DNA of 64,000 nucleotides from Hydrogenophaga aromaticivorans (GCF_013387465.1 NZ_VYGV01000015.1:247938-311937); one strand, 5' to 3'. Counted from the first letter of the stretch, positions 9,818 through 20,813 are shown. Numbers and translations are program-made. The notes: generated by a model not told the origin, from the sequence alone.

Positions 9818-11629
9818 ATGCGCTTCAACAACCTCAAAATCACCCAGCGCCTGGCCTTGGGATTTGGTGCGGTGCTGCTGCTGCTGTGCGCCCTCACCGG
9901 CGTGGCACTCAGCGGCCTGAACGCAGCCCGCGATGCCCATACCAATCTGAAAGCGATGGGTCAGCGTTCGGCGCTGGCCGACGAATGGGTGAGCCACACG
10001 CGGCTCAACATCAACCGCGTGATGGCCATGGCCAAGTCGGGCAACGACCCCCAGGTGGATGCCCATTTCAAGCCCCTGATCGCGCAGACCACCGACCGCA
10101 TCAATGGGCTGCAGAAAGCGCTGGAAGACAGCGTCGATTCGGAGCAGGGCAAGAACCTGCTGGGCGCGGTGGGCGAGCGCCGCAAGCAGTACATCGCGGT
10201 GCGCAAAGCCTACTTCGCGGCGCTGGCCGCCGCCGATCCCCAGGCCGAAGACCTTCTGCAAACCGGCCTGATCCCGGCGGTGGAGAGCTACATCGGGTCG
10301 ATGGAAAAGCTCCAGCAACACGAGCGTGAACTGGTCGAACTGGCGGACCAGGCGGCCGGGCAGGCGGTCAAAACCGAGATGCTCATCATCGGCCTGATGG
10401 CGGGCTTCGCGCTGGCGCTCGGCGCCGTGGTGGCCTGGTTGATCAGCCGGTCGGTCACGGTGCCGCTGTCCACGGCGGTGGAACTGGCCCGTGCCGTGGC
10501 CGGCGGTGACCTCACGCGCAGCGTGCAGGTGGACCGCCGCGACGAGCTGGGCGACCTGCTCGGTGCGCTGTCCACCATGAAAGACTCGCTGCAGAAGACG
10601 GTGCAGCAGGTGCGCAGCGCCACCGACAGCATCAACACCGCATCGGCAGAGATCGCCAGCGGCAACCAGGACCTGAGCGCGCGCACCGAACAGGCCGCGA
10701 GCAACCTGGAAGAAACCGCCGCCAGCATGGAAGAGCTCACCGCCACGGTGCGCCAGAGTGCCGACGCCGCGCGCCAGGCCAACCAGCTCGCCGCCAGCGC
10801 CTCCGAGATCGCCGTGCGCGGTGGTCAGGTCGTCAGCCAGGTGGTCACCACCATGGACGAGATCAACCACAGCAGCAAGAAGATCAGCGACATCATCGGC
10901 GTGATCGACGGCATCGCCTTCCAGACCAACATCCTGGCGCTCAACGCCGCGGTGGAAGCGGCGCGCGCTGGTGAACAGGGCCGTGGCTTCGCGGTGGTGG
11001 CCGGCGAGGTGCGCAACCTGGCGCAGCGCAGCGCCGAGGCGGCGAAAGAAATCAAGGGCCTCATCGGCGCCAGCGTGGACCGGGTCGAAACTGGATCCCG
11101 CCTGGTGGCCGACGCTGGTCAGACCATGAGCGAGATCGTGGGCTCGGTGCAGCGCGTCTCCGACATCATTGGTGAAATCACCGCCGCCTCGGGCGAGCAG
11201 AGCGACGGCATCGGCCAGGTCAACACCGCGGTGAACCAGCTCGACCAGATGACGCAGCAGAACGCCGCGCTGGTGGAAGAGAGCGCGGCCGCCGCCGAGA
11301 GCCTGAGGGACCAGGCCACGCGTCTGGCGCAGGTGGTGTCCGTGTTCCGCATCGATGGCAGCAGCGCGGCCGCGTTCACCCCAAAGGTGGTTCATCAGGC
11401 TGCGGCGCGCACCGCGCCCACTCCGGGCGCCCGGCCCGCCGCGAAAACGCTGCACACACCCGCCATCGCAGCACCCCGGGCAGCGCTCCAGCTCAAGCGC
11501 CCGGCGCCAGAGCGCGCCCCGACGCCCAGCGCCGGTGCGCCCACCGCGCCTGTCGCCAGGGCCGTTCCGGTCAAACCCGCCAAGGTCGCCGTGGCTGCGG
11601 GCGACGAGGGCGACTGGGAAAGCTTCTGA
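9818..11629 (+). CDS. Methyl-accepting chemotaxis protein 3 (CheR-tether type)
   Basis: A 603-aa receptor that starts [19 protein letters not shown] with AGGAAA upstream of ATG 9818. TM1 is at about residues 12-33, a four-helix-bundle ligand-binding domain follows, TM2 ([21 protein letters not shown]) is at about 189-209, then HAMP and the signalling domain. A long Ala/Pro linker leads to a terminal GDWESF CheR-binding peptide. It shares a roughly 95-bp identical stretch with receptor 1 (about 6725-6823 versus 10965-11060). Ligand unknown. Confidence 0.92.
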   Translation: MRFNNLKITQRLALGFGAVLLLLCALTGVALSGLNAARDAHTNLKAMGQRSALADEWVSHTRLNINRVMAMAKSGNDPQVDAHFKPLIAQTTDRINGLQKALEDSVDSEQGKNLLGAVGERRKQYIAVRKAYFAALAAADPQAEDLLQTGLIPAVESYIGSMEKLQQHERELVELADQAAGQAVKTEMLIIGLMAGFALALGAVVAWLISRSVTVPLSTAVELARAVAGGDLTRSVQVDRRDELGDLLGALSTMKDSLQKTVQQVRSATDSINTASAEIASGNQDLSARTEQAASNLEETAASMEELTATVRQSADAARQANQLAASASEIAVRGGQVVSQVVTTMDEINHSSKKISDIIGVIDGIAFQTNILALNAAVEAARAGEQGRGFAVVAGEVRNLAQRSAEAAKEIKGLIGASVDRVETGSRLVADAGQTMSEIVGSVQRVSDIIGEITAASGEQSDGIGQVNTAVNQLDQMTQQNAALVEESAAAAESLRDQATRLAQVVSVFRIDGSSAAAFTPKVVHQAAARTAPTPGARPAAKTLHTPAIAAPRAALQLKRPAPERAPTPSAGAPTAPVARAVPVKPAKVAVAAGDEGDWESF

Positions 11630-11681
11630 CGAAGCGACCGGACATCTCTCGCCGAAGCGCCCCCCTTTCTGAAAGCCCGCC

Positions 11682-13127
11682 ATGAACATTCACGCCCACC
11701 CCGCGCTGAAGGACACCGGCCATCCCCAGGCCCTGCTGGGCGACATGGTGATGCTCGCCGCCATCGCCCTGAGCGCGGCGGCGGCCGTGCTGATCGGGTT
11801 TCTCTACTACGAGCCGACGCTGGCCATCGTCGGCGCACTGGTCTTCCTGGGCCTGGGCGCCGCGGCCTACGCGCTCGGGCGCGGTACGCTGGGTTCGCGT
11901 CTGACGCTGGCCCTCGCCCTGGTGTCGCTGGTGGCCTTGCAGATCCAGCTGGCGCACGGCGAGCTGGAATACCACTTTGGTGTGTTCGTCACGCTGGCGT
12001 TGTTGCTGGTCTACCTCGACTGGCGGCCGATCGTTTTTGCGGCGGGGCTGTTTGCGGTGCACCACGTGCTGTTTGACCGCCTGCAGGCCGCAGGCCTGGG
12101 CTTTTACTGCACCACCGAAGCCAATTTCGCGCGTGTGCTGCTGCACGCGGCGTACGTGGTGATTCAGACCGGTCTGGAAGTGGTTCTCGCTGTCGGCATG
12201 GGTCGCACCGCCCGCGAGGGCGCCGAACTCACGCGCCTCGTGCGCTCGGTCAACCAGGCCGACGGCATTGCGCTGGACGTCAGCGCGCATGCGGTCAGCA
12301 CGCCGGGTGCGCGTGCGCTCCAGGATGCGCTGCAACGCATGCAGATCGTGGTGGCCTCGGTGCAGGCGTCGGCTGTGCACATCGAAGCCGCCAGCAGCGA
12401 GATCGCCAGCGGCAACAGCGACCTCTCGGCGCGCACCGAGCAGGCCGCGAGCAACCTGCAGGAAACCGCGGCCAGCATGGAAGAACTCAACAGCACCATG
12501 CGCCAGAGCGCCGACGCGGCGCGCCAGGCCAGCCAGATGGCCGTGGCCAACGCCGAGGTGGCCATCCGCGGCGGGCAGGTGGTGGGCCAGGTGGTCGCCA
12601 CCATGGACGAGATCAACCACAGCAGCAAGAAGATCAACGACATCATCGGCGTGATCGACGGCATCGCGTTCCAGACCAACATCCTGGCGCTCAACGCCGC
12701 GGTGGAAGCGGCGCGGGCCGGTGAGCAGGGCCGCGGCTTTGCCGTGGTGGCCGCTGAAGTGCGCAACCTCGCGCAGCGCAGCGCCGAAGCGGCGAAAGAA
12801 ATCAAGGTGCTGATCGGCACCAGCGTGGACAAGGTGGAGGCGGGCAGCCGCCTGGTGGCCGAGGCCGGCAGCACGATCGGCGAGGTGGTGGCCAACGCGC
12901 AGCGCGTGGCCGACATCATTGGCGAGATCACCGCGGCCAGCGGTGAGCAGAGCAGCGGCATCGGCCAGGTCAACACCGCAGTGAACCAGCTCGACCAGAT
13001 GACGCAGCAGAACGCTGCGCTGGTGGAAGAGAGCAGCGCCGCGGCCGGGAGCCTGAAGGACCAGGCCCAGCGCCTGACCCAGGCCGTACAGATTTTCAAG
13101 ATTGATCACGGATCCCGGGGATCCTGA
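11682..13127 (+). CDS. Methyl-accepting chemotaxis protein 4 with polytopic membrane input domain
   Basis: This 481-aa protein differs from its neighbours. The N-terminal 180 residues are a bundle of about six hydrophobic helices instead of a periplasmic domain, with conserved-looking His in [11 protein letters not shown] and VHHVLFDRL. No classical HAMP is obvious before the signalling domain. It lacks the WESF tail, ending KIDHGSRGS. The signalling region is almost identical in DNA to receptor 2. The membrane-embedded sensor could respond to a hydrophobic, redox or membrane cue, but this is inference; the histidines could bind metal or heme. Confidence 0.85.
   Translation: MNIHAHPALKDTGHPQALLGDMVMLAAIALSAAAAVLIGFLYYEPTLAIVGALVFLGLGAAAYALGRGTLGSRLTLALALVSLVALQIQLAHGELEYHFGVFVTLALLLVYLDWRPIVFAAGLFAVHHVLFDRLQAAGLGFYCTTEANFARVLLHAAYVVIQTGLEVVLAVGMGRTAREGAELTRLVRSVNQADGIALDVSAHAVSTPGARALQDALQRMQIVVASVQASAVHIEAASSEIASGNSDLSARTEQAASNLQETAASMEELNSTMRQSADAARQASQMAVANAEVAIRGGQVVGQVVATMDEINHSSKKINDIIGVIDGIAFQTNILALNAAVEAARAGEQGRGFAVVAAEVRNLAQRSAEAAKEIKVLIGTSVDKVEAGSRLVAEAGSTIGEVVANAQRVADIIGEITAASGEQSSGIGQVNTAVNQLDQMTQQNAALVEESSAAAGSLKDQAQRLTQAVQIFKIDHGSRGS
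12552..12979 (+). repeat. 428-bp perfect direct repeat, copy 2 (receptor 4 signalling domain)
   Basis: Identical to 8998-9425. Such exact identity, including third codon positions, points to recent gene conversion or duplication rather than protein-level constraint. Confidence 0.93.
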
Positions 13128-13159
13128 TTCGGACTCATTTCAGTCATTCGGAGTTTTCC

Positions 13160-14725
13160 ATGTACTTGCAACCTTTGATGCGCCTGTTCTCAATCCGTGT
13201 GCGCATGCTCGGTGCCATCGGTGTGGTGCTGTTGCTGCTGGGCATCGTCGGCGGTGCGGGCCTGTGGGGCATGTCGCGCCAGTCCGCGGTGAGTCACGAG
13301 TTCGTGGGGCACGCGTTTGAGGAAACCCTCACGCTGTCGCGCCTGCGAGTTGCGCTGTCCGACATGAGCCGCCATGAAAAGGACATGGTCATCCAGTACG
13401 AGTCACCGGAACAGATGTCGCTGGCCAATCTGCAGTGGGAGAAGGCCCGCGAGGAGGTCAACAAGGAGATCGCACACATGATGCAAGGTGATGCGGACGA
13501 AGACAACGCCGTGCTACTGGAGATGCAGAAGCGGCTGAACGACTACGTGGCTGCGGTCGAACCCGTGGTGGCCCAGATCAAGAGCGGCGGCTATGACAGC
13601 GCCACCGTGGCCAACCGGATGCTGGGCCGGGCACACGATCAGTACGCCGCCTTGCTGGTCGACATGCAGAAGATTCAGGGCATCATCATGCAGGAGGCCG
13701 CCAGCCTGCAGCAGGAAGAGGCCTACATCAGCGGACAGACCACGCTGTGGTTCGGCGTTGCCTTGGCTCTGGCGGCGCTGGTGGTGGTGCCCTCGACGCT
13801 GGCCAACATGCAAAGCATCTGCCAGCCGCTGGACCAGGCCCAGCGTGTGGCCACCGCCATCATGCAGGGCGACCTGACCCAGACGATTTCCACGGTCGGC
13901 CGGGACGAACTCACCCAGCTCATGACCGCACTCGGGGGCATGCAGTCGGCGCTGGTGCGCATCGTCGGGGAAGTGCGCAGCAGCACGGACAGCATCGGCA
14001 CCGCCAGCGCGGAGATCGCCTCGGGCAACCAGGATTTGTCCACCCGCACCGAGCAGGCAGCGAGCAACCTGCAGCAGACCGCCAGCAGCCTGGAGCAGAT
14101 CAACGGCACGGTGCGCCAGAGCGCCGATGCCGCGCGCCAGGCCAGCGCGATGGCGGTGGCCAACGCCGAGGTGGCCGTGCGCGGTGGCCACGTCGTGGGC
14201 CAGGTGGTGTCGACCATGGATGAGATCAACCACAGCAGCAAGAAGATCAGCGACATCATCGGTGTGATCGACGGCATCGCCTTCCAGACCAACATCCTGG
14301 CGCTGAACGCGGCGGTGGAAGCCGCGCGTGCCGGTGAACAAGGCCGCGGCTTTGCGGTGGTGGCGGCTGAGGTGCGCAACCTGGCGCAGCGCAGCGCCGA
14401 AGCGGCGAAAGAAATCAAGGGACTGATCGGCACCAGCGTGGACAAGGTGGACGCCGGCACCCGGCTGGTGGCGGAGGCCGGCAGCACCATCAACGAGATC
14501 GTGGTCAATGCCGAGAAGATCTCGGCCTTCATCAGCGAAATCACCACGGCCGCCACCGAGCAATCGGCGGGCATTGGCCAGGTCAACACCGCGGTGGGTC
14601 AGCTCGACCAGATGACGCAGCAGAACGCCGCCCTGGTCGAACAGAGTGCCGCCGCCGCCGAAAGCCTGAAAGACCAGGCGACCCGCCTGGCCGAGGTGGT
14701 GCGGGTGTTCCGCCTGCAGGCTTGA
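13160..14725 (+). CDS. Methyl-accepting chemotaxis protein 5
   Basis: A 521-aa receptor: TM1 ([21 protein letters not shown]) at about residues 17-37, a periplasmic helical domain of the 4HB type, TM2 ([19 protein letters not shown]) at about 195-213, HAMP and the MCP signalling domain. It ends in FRLQA directly after the helical bundle, without linker or CheR tether, so it may depend on the tethered receptors for efficient methylation. GGAG lies 7 nt upstream of ATG 13160. Ligand unknown. Confidence 0.92.
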   Translation: MYLQPLMRLFSIRVRMLGAIGVVLLLLGIVGGAGLWGMSRQSAVSHEFVGHAFEETLTLSRLRVALSDMSRHEKDMVIQYESPEQMSLANLQWEKAREEVNKEIAHMMQGDADEDNAVLLEMQKRLNDYVAAVEPVVAQIKSGGYDSATVANRMLGRAHDQYAALLVDMQKIQGIIMQEAASLQQEEAYISGQTTLWFGVALALAALVVVPSTLANMQSICQPLDQAQRVATAIMQGDLTQTISTVGRDELTQLMTALGGMQSALVRIVGEVRSSTDSIGTASAEIASGNQDLSTRTEQAASNLQQTASSLEQINGTVRQSADAARQASAMAVANAEVAVRGGHVVGQVVSTMDEINHSSKKISDIIGVIDGIAFQTNILALNAAVEAARAGEQGRGFAVVAAEVRNLAQRSAEAAKEIKGLIGTSVDKVDAGTRLVAEAGSTINEIVVNAEKISAFISEITTAATEQSAGIGQVNTAVGQLDQMTQQNAALVEQSAAAAESLKDQATRLAEVVRVFRLQA

Positions 14726-14756
14726 TCCGTTTTTTCTACCATCAACCGAACAATCC

Positions 14757-16334
14757 ATGTTGGACAACTTGAGCTTTCGCCAGAAGATCATCACGCTGGT
14801 GCTCTTTGCCGTCGTCGGCATCGCCGTCATCGCCACCCTGTCGGTTTTGCAGTCGCGCCGGCAGATCACCGAAGGTCTGCAGGGCCAGCTGGTCACCGGC
14901 GTGCAGTCGGCACACACCATCGTGGAGGGTTTTCGTGCCCAGGCTGCCGCCGGCAAGATGACCGAGGCCGAGGCCCAGAGCGCCGCCCAGGATGCCCTTC
15001 GCATGGCGCGCTACGGCGCCGAGGGCAAGGACTATTACTACATCTGGACCTTGGCGGGAGCTGGTGTGATGCACCCGCTCAAGCCCGAATGGTCGGGTCA
15101 GGACATGATCGGCAAGGTCAAGGACGGCAACGGTGTGGACATCATCGTGGCCTTGGTCGAGGGCCTGCGAAACAGCGGCAACGGACGCGCCTTTGTGCAG
15201 ACCAACTTTCCGCGTCCCGGCGGCACCGAGCCGGTTCCCAAGCTGCAGTACGTGATCCAGGTCGACGGCTGGAACTGGATGGTGGGTTCGGGTCTGTACA
15301 CGGACGACCTCGACGTGCAGGTGCGCCATGCGGTCCTCACCAACCTCGGGGTGGGTCTGGCGGCGCTGCTGATCATTGGCGGCATCGGCTGGACGACGTT
15401 GCGCAGTGTGACGCGCCAGATCGGTGGCGATCCGGTCGAGGCGGTGGCGGTGATGAAGGACGTGGCGAACGGCAATCTGGCCGTGGAGTTGCGCCACGCG
15501 CCCGCCGGCAGCCTGCTGGCGGTGCTGGGTGAGATGGTGTCGTCGCTGCGCCAGACGGTGGGTAAGGTGCGCAACGCCACCGACAGCATCACCACCGCGT
15601 CGGTGGAGATCGCCAGCGGCAACCAGGACCTCTCGGCCCGCACCGAACAGGCCGCGTCGAACCTGCAGCAGACGGCGGCCAGCATGGAAGAGCTCACCAG
15701 CACGGTGCGCCACAGCGCCGACGCCGCGCGCACCGCCAACCAGCTCGCCGAATCGGCCGCCAGCATCGCACGCCGCGGGGGCACCATGGTGGCCGAGGTG
15801 GTCACCACCATGGACCAGATCAACCAGAGCAGCCAGAAGATCAGCGAGATCATCGGCGTGATCGATGGCATTGCCTTTCAGACCAACATCCTGGCCTTGA
15901 ACGCCGCGGTGGAGGCGGCGCGTGCGGGTGAACAAGGGCGCGGTTTTGCGGTGGTGGCGGCCGAGGTGCGCAACCTGGCGCAGCGCAGTGCCGAAGCGGC
16001 GAAGGAAATCAAGACCCTGATCGGCACCAGCGTGGACAAGGTCGATGCCGGCACGCGCCTGGTGGCCGACGCCGGATCGACCATGGACGAGATCGTCGCC
16101 AGCGTGCAGCGGGTGACCGACATCATGGGCGAGATCAGTTCGGCCACGGCCGAGCAGAGCCAGGGCATCGCGCAGGTCAATGTGGCGGTGACGCAGCTCG
16201 ATCAGATGACGCAGCAGAACGCCGCGCTGGTGGAACAGAGTGCCGCGGCCGCGGAAAGCCTGAAAGACCAGGCGGCCAGTTTGACCCAGGTGGTCCGCGT
16301 GTTCCGGCTGGCTGGCGCGGCGGTGCCGGGCTGA
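14757..16334 (+). CDS. Methyl-accepting chemotaxis protein 6 with single-Cache domain
   Basis: A 525-aa receptor with TM1 at about residues 12-30 and a periplasmic single-Cache-type domain, shown by [32 protein letters not shown] and [18 protein letters not shown]2 ([19 protein letters not shown]) is at about 196-214, followed by HAMP and the signalling domain. sCache_2 receptors commonly sense small carboxylates or other organic acids; the ligand here is inference. No CheR tether is present. It is the last gene of the array, with 32 nt separating it from receptor 5. Confidence 0.92.
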   Translation: MLDNLSFRQKIITLVLFAVVGIAVIATLSVLQSRRQITEGLQGQLVTGVQSAHTIVEGFRAQAAAGKMTEAEAQSAAQDALRMARYGAEGKDYYYIWTLAGAGVMHPLKPEWSGQDMIGKVKDGNGVDIIVALVEGLRNSGNGRAFVQTNFPRPGGTEPVPKLQYVIQVDGWNWMVGSGLYTDDLDVQVRHAVLTNLGVGLAALLIIGGIGWTTLRSVTRQIGGDPVEAVAVMKDVANGNLAVELRHAPAGSLLAVLGEMVSSLRQTVGKVRNATDSITTASVEIASGNQDLSARTEQAASNLQQTAASMEELTSTVRHSADAARTANQLAESAASIARRGGTMVAEVVTTMDQINQSSQKISEIIGVIDGIAFQTNILALNAAVEAARAGEQGRGFAVVAAEVRNLAQRSAEAAKEIKTLIGTSVDKVDAGTRLVADAGSTMDEIVASVQRVTDIMGEISSATAEQSQGIAQVNVAVTQLDQMTQQNAALVEQSAAAAESLKDQAASLTQVVRVFRLAGAAVPG

Positions 16335-16463
16335 GAAGCCGGGCGCACAAAACCCGTTCTCGAGAGGGCCGTGCGCTGCGATGGCCCTGCGACACGGCGC
16401 TGTGGCAGGCCTGCCTATACTTGTTGATCGTGGGCCGCTGGGCCCGGTCCGGAGATCAACACC

Positions 16464-17966
16464 ATGAACGCCCGCTTGCCCCAACCGCTGCCCCCGCTGG
16501 ACCCTTTGGCCTTGCAGGCCCAGGTCGACACCGCCTGGACGCAGCGCATCGTGCCCGAGCTGGTGCGTTACATCGAGGTGCCGGCCAAGTCGCCCATGTT
16601 CGATCCCGAGTGGGCCCGGAACGGTCTGCTCGAACGCGTGTTGCAGAGCGCGGCCGACTGGGTGCGCGCGCAAGCCGTCGTTGGCCTCACACTGGAGATC
16701 GTGCGGCTCAACGATGCCAACGGTGTGCCGCGCACGCCGGTGCTGTTTTTCGAAGTGCCGGCCAGTGCCGGAAAAGACGGCACGCCAGCACCTGCCTCCG
16801 GCCAGACCGTGCTGATGTACGGCCACCTCGACAAACAACCCGAGTTCACCGGCTGGCGCAGCGACCTCGGCCCCTGGACACCGAAGATCGATGACGGCAA
16901 GCTCTACGGCCGCGGCGGTGCCGACGACGGCTACGCGGTCTACGCCAGCATCGCTGCGGTGCAGGCACTCAAGGACCAGGGCGTGGCGCACCCGCGCATC
17001 GTCGGCCTGATCGAAACCTGCGAAGAAAGTGGCTCGGCCGATCTGCTCCCCTATGTGGACGCGCTGCGCACCCGGCTGGGCGACGTGGGCCTGGTGATCT
17101 GTCTGGACAGCGGCGCCGGCAACTACGACCAGCTCTGGCTCACCACCAGCCTGCGCGGCATGGCCAGCGGTGTGCTGAAGGTGGAGATCCTCACCGAAGG
17201 CATCCACTCCGGTGACGCTTCGGGCCTTGTGCCGTCGAGCTTTCGCATCATGCGGCAGGTGCTGGACCGTCTGGAAGACAGCGCCACCGGTCGGCTGTTG
17301 CCCGCGAGCTTTCATTGCGAAGTGCCCGCCGAACGGCTGGCGCAGGCGCAGGCCACCGCCGCCATCCTGGGCGACGAGCTCTACAAACGTTTTCCCTGGG
17401 CGCACCACGACTGCGGTGGCTCCAGCGTGTTCGCCCTGCCCACCACCACCGACCCGGTGGAGGCTTTGCTCAACCGCACCTGGCGGCCCACGCTCAGCGT
17501 GACCGGCGCCGACGGTTTTCCCACGCTGCAGAACGCCGGCAACGTGCTGCGGCCCTACACCGCGTTCAAGCTCAGCCTGCGCCTGCCGCCGCTGGTGGAC
17601 GCGCCCGCCGCCGTGCAGCAGCTCAAGGCCCTGCTGGAAGACAACGCGCCCTACCAGGCGCGCGTCACTTTCGATGGCGAAGGCGCGGCCACCGGCTGGA
17701 ACGCGCCCAGCACCGCGCCGTGGTTCGAAGACGCGCTGCAGGGCGCCTCGCAGGCCCACTTCGGCGCCGCCTGCGGCACCATCGGCCAGGGCGGCACCAT
17801 CCCGCTGATGAACATGCTCAGCCAGGGCTTTCCCCGGGCGCAGATGATGGTCTGCGGCGTGCTCGGACCCAAGAGCAACGCGCACGGCCCCAACGAGTTC
17901 CTGCACCTCGACTACGCACGCCGCCTCACGGCCGCGGTGGCGCAGGTCATGGCCCGCATGCCTTGA
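16464..17966 (+). CDS. M20-family metallopeptidase (dipeptidase-like)
   Basis: A 500-aa zinc peptidase of the M20/ArgE-DapE family. Visible ligand motifs are YGHLDKQPE (metal His), RGGADDGYAVY (bridging Asp) and ETCEESGS (catalytic and metal Glu). No signal peptide is present, so it is cytoplasmic and probably cleaves dipeptides or acylated amino acids. GGAG lies 9 nt before ATG 16464. The alpha/beta hydrolase follows 31 nt downstream on the same strand. The exact substrate is not predictable. Confidence 0.88.
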   Translation: MNARLPQPLPPLDPLALQAQVDTAWTQRIVPELVRYIEVPAKSPMFDPEWARNGLLERVLQSAADWVRAQAVVGLTLEIVRLNDANGVPRTPVLFFEVPASAGKDGTPAPASGQTVLMYGHLDKQPEFTGWRSDLGPWTPKIDDGKLYGRGGADDGYAVYASIAAVQALKDQGVAHPRIVGLIETCEESGSADLLPYVDALRTRLGDVGLVICLDSGAGNYDQLWLTTSLRGMASGVLKVEILTEGIHSGDASGLVPSSFRIMRQVLDRLEDSATGRLLPASFHCEVPAERLAQAQATAAILGDELYKRFPWAHHDCGGSSVFALPTTTDPVEALLNRTWRPTLSVTGADGFPTLQNAGNVLRPYTAFKLSLRLPPLVDAPAAVQQLKALLEDNAPYQARVTFDGEGAATGWNAPSTAPWFEDALQGASQAHFGAACGTIGQGGTIPLMNMLSQGFPRAQMMVCGVLGPKSNAHGPNEFLHLDYARRLTAAVAQVMARMP

Positions 17967-17997
17967 GCTCTTGTTCAATTCCGAAGCTGCTGGCCCC

Positions 17998-18849
17998 ATG
18001 TCCGATACCACCCAAGCCCCGTTCACGCTGCGCGACGGACTGAACCTCGCCCTCTACGACTGGCCCCTGCCTTTGCGCATGCGCCCGCGGGCGGTGGTGC
18101 TCATCGTGCACGGCCTGGGCGAACACGCCTGGCGCTACGACGCGCTCGCCCAACGGCTCAACGACTGGGGCTTTTGCGTGCGCGCCTACGACCAGCGAGG
18201 CCATGGCGAGTCCGGCGGCGCGCAGGGTGTTTTGCCCGACGACGATGCGCTGCTGACCGACCTGTCCGAGGTGCTGGACGACACCCGCCGCCACCTCGCC
18301 AACCCCTGGGCCTGTCCGCTGATCCTCTTCGGGCACAGCATGGGCGGTCTGGTGGCCGCCACCTTCGTGCACCGCAACCTGGCGCCGGTGGACGGGCTGG
18401 TGCTGTCGTCGCCCGCGCTGGACGCGGGCATCGGCCCGCTGCAGAAGTGGCTCGTGCGGCTGTTGTACCGCTGGGCGCCCAACCTCGCGCTGTCCAACGG
18501 ACTCGATGCGCGCCAGATATCGCACGATGCCGATGTGGTGCAGGCCTACCAGCAGGACAGTCTGGTGCACGACCGCATCTCGGCGCGGCTGGCGTATTTC
18601 ATCGACAGCAACGGCCCGTCCGTGGTGGCCGCGGCGCCCCACTGGCGCGTGCCCACCTTGCTGATGTACGCGGGCGCGGACCGTCTGGTGCGACCCGAAG
18701 GCAGCCGCGCGTTTGCCGCCGTGGCGCCGCGCGAACTGGTGACCAGCCAGTGCCTGGATGGCCAGTTCCACGAGATCTTCAACGAGGCAGATCCGTCGAG
18801 GGCTTACGCAGCGCTGAAAACCTGGCTCGATCTGCAGGCGCCAGCCTGA
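17998..18849 (+). CDS. Alpha/beta hydrolase, monoacylglycerol-lipase / S33 type
   Basis: A 283-aa serine hydrolase with oxyanion motif HGLGEHAWRY and nucleophile elbow GHSMGG; a C-terminal His (GQFHEIFNEA) completes a plausible triad with an Asp in AGADRLV. It resembles lysophospholipase/monoacylglycerol lipases. I chose ATG 17998; a TTG at 17971 is in frame but less likely. It follows the M20 peptidase closely and is ended by a hairpin at 18864. Confidence 0.85.
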   Translation: MSDTTQAPFTLRDGLNLALYDWPLPLRMRPRAVVLIVHGLGEHAWRYDALAQRLNDWGFCVRAYDQRGHGESGGAQGVLPDDDALLTDLSEVLDDTRRHLANPWACPLILFGHSMGGLVAATFVHRNLAPVDGLVLSSPALDAGIGPLQKWLVRLLYRWAPNLALSNGLDARQISHDADVVQAYQQDSLVHDRISARLAYFIDSNGPSVVAAAPHWRVPTLLMYAGADRLVRPEGSRAFAAVAPRELVTSQCLDGQFHEIFNEADPSRAYAALKTWLDLQAPA

Positions 18850-18863
18850 GACGCCCGCCAACA

Positions 18864-18888
18864 AAACGGCCTGCGAAGAGGCCGTTTC
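18864..18888. terminator. Hairpin between convergent genes
   Basis: AAACGGCCT (18865-18873) and AGGCCGTTT (18879-18887) flank a 5-nt loop between the hydrolase and the DUF937-type gene. The T-run is short, so strength is uncertain. Confidence 0.6.
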
Positions 18889-18906
18889 AGTTGGGGTCGA
18901 GCGGGC

Positions 18907-19389
18907 TTATTTGCGCATCAGGCCGCCGAGCATGCCCATCAGGTCACCCGCATCCATGCCGCCGCGACCCTGACCTCCACCCAGCAGCGCGCCCAGGCCT
19001 CCCAAGCCGTTGTCGGCCGGCAGCTGGCCCTGTGGCGTGAGCTGGTCGATCAGGCCGGGCAGCAGGTCGGCCAGGGTGCCGGCGGCCTGCTGCTGGTTGC
19101 CGCCGAACTGCCTGGCGATCATGCCCATCAGGTCCGGGCCCAGTGCGCCACCCAGTGCGTCGGGCGAGACGGGCTGGTTGGCGCCCGTGCCCACCCACGA
19201 TTGCGCCGCGTCGCCCAGACCGCCCTGCTGCAGCTTGGCCAGGATGCCCGAGAGGCCGCCGCCGTTGTTCATCAGCGCAGCGACGATGCCCATGAGCACC
19301 TGCGGATCCAGACCACCCGTGCCTGCTTGCGTCTGACCACCTTGCCCGCCACCGAGCGCCGCGCCCACCAGTGAATCCAACAGTCCCAT
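18907..19389 (-). CDS. DUF937 / YidB-like protein
   Basis: A 160-aa Gly/Leu-rich protein that begins MGLLDSLVGAALGG and contains repeated LGGLGALLGG-like helices, as in the YidB/DUF937 family. The function of the family is not known. GGAGGTG stands ideally before ATG 19389. No membrane segment or signal peptide is evident. It lies between a convergent hydrolase and the co-directional MFS gene, with no obvious functional link. Confidence 0.8.
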   Translation of the reverse strand: MGLLDSLVGAALGGGQGGQTQAGTGGLDPQVLMGIVAALMNNGGGLSGILAKLQQGGLGDAAQSWVGTGANQPVSPDALGGALGPDLMGMIARQFGGNQQQAAGTLADLLPGLIDQLTPQGQLPADNGLGGLGALLGGGQGRGGMDAGDLMGMLGGLMRK

Positions 19390-19514
19390 GGGACACCTCC
19401 ACAAAAAAGAGATCGATGATGACGGGTGCATGTGTCATCAAGCACACCAGAGGCAACGCCCTCCAGCACACACCGGAGAACCGGCGCGGCCCCCTGGGAA
19501 GCCCGCGCAGCGGG

Positions 19515-20690
19515 TCAAGCGGGATTGTGGGCTTGCCGGCGGACCCACGCAAGCCACGCCAGCGCCAGTCCGGTGAGGGCCACGGGCACCAGTGAGCCCA
19601 CGTTCAGCCACAGCCAGCCCTGCGTGGTGACCAGTGCGCCGGAGGCGAACGACGTGAGGGCCATGGTGGCGAAAACAAAAAAGTTGATGGCGGCCTGTGC
19701 GCGGTCTTTTTCCTCAGGCCTGTAGGCTTGCAGCGACAGTGTGGTGCTGCCGGTGAAGAGGAAGTTCCAGCCCACGCCGAGCAGGAACAGCGCGATCAGG
19801 AACTGGTGCAGGTTCACGCCCGTGAGCGCCACGGCGATGCAGGCGATGTTGAGCACGACGCCCACGCCCATGATGGTGAGCGTGCCGAAGCGCTTGATCA
19901 GGTGGCCGGTGAAGAAGCCTGGCGCGAACATGCCGATCACGTGCCATTCGAGCACCAGCGCGGCGTCGTCGAACGGAAAACCGCAGACCTGCATGGCCAG
20001 CGGGGTGGCCGCCATCAGCAGGTTCATCACGCCGTAGCCCAGCGCGGCGCCGGCGGTGGCCACGATGAAAACCGGCTGTTTCATGATCTGGCGCAGCGGT
20101 CGGCCGGTGTCGGCATTGGCCTTCCTGGGCGGCAGCGGCGGGAACTTCAGGAAGGCCATGATGGCCATCGAGATCAGCGCCACCAGCGCCAGAGCCAGGT
20201 AGGCGCCTGCGAAAGGCACCTCGAACAGGTTGCGCGTGCGGCTCGCCAGGTTGGGGCCGAGCACCGCGCCCACCAGACCACCCGCCAGCACCAAAGAGAC
20301 CGCCTTTTCGCGGTAATCCGGGGCGGCCAGTTCGGCGGCGGCAAAACGGTAGAGCTGGCCGTTGGCGCTGTAGTAACCGGCGATCACGGTGGCGGTCACC
20401 AGCAGCCAGAAGTTTTTGTCGAACGCTGCCCAGGCACACAGCAGCACCGAAGCCAGCGCCACCAGCAGCCCGATCTGGAACGAGCCCTTGCGGCCGAATG
20501 CGCTCTGGGTGCGCGCCACCAGCGGCGTGGACAAGGCCCCGCCCACCACGTAGCCCATGACGGGCAAGGTGGCCATCCAGCCCAGCGGCGCGAGCGAGAG
20601 GCCGACCAGGCCGTTGATGGCGATGAAGACCACGTTGTTGGTCAGGAACAGGCCTTGCGCGGCGGCCAGGAGCCAGAGGTTTTTGTTCAT
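19515..20690 (-). CDS. MFS transporter
   Basis: A 391-aa major facilitator with about 12 hydrophobic segments (for example LFLTNNVVFIAINGLVGLSL and FLIALFLLGVGWNFLFTGS). It has a short 12-TM architecture like exporters of the YfcJ/arabinose-efflux type; the substrate is unknown. I chose ATG 20690; a TTG at 20708 would add six residues. The sequence just after its stop (19440-19514) looks like a decayed copy of the 3' repeat described elsewhere. Confidence 0.85.
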   Translation of the reverse strand: MNKNLWLLAAAQGLFLTNNVVFIAINGLVGLSLAPLGWMATLPVMGYVVGGALSTPLVARTQSAFGRKGSFQIGLLVALASVLLCAWAAFDKNFWLLVTATVIAGYYSANGQLYRFAAAELAAPDYREKAVSLVLAGGLVGAVLGPNLASRTRNLFEVPFAGAYLALALVALISMAIMAFLKFPPLPPRKANADTGRPLRQIMKQPVFIVATAGAALGYGVMNLLMAATPLAMQVCGFPFDDAALVLEWHVIGMFAPGFFTGHLIKRFGTLTIMGVGVVLNIACIAVALTGVNLHQFLIALFLLGVGWNFLFTGSTTLSLQAYRPEEKDRAQAAINFFVFATMALTSFASGALVTTQGWLWLNVGSLVPVALTGLALAWLAWVRRQAHNPA

Positions 20691-20813
20691 AAGGGGCTGT
20701 TTATACAAGGCCGCGCTCGCGCCCGGGGTCGCAGAGCCGACGGTATAGTGCCAAGGACAGGCCTCGGGCCGCTCACACCATCCGCCAAGACACCGCTCAA
20801 CTCAGGAGGAGCC

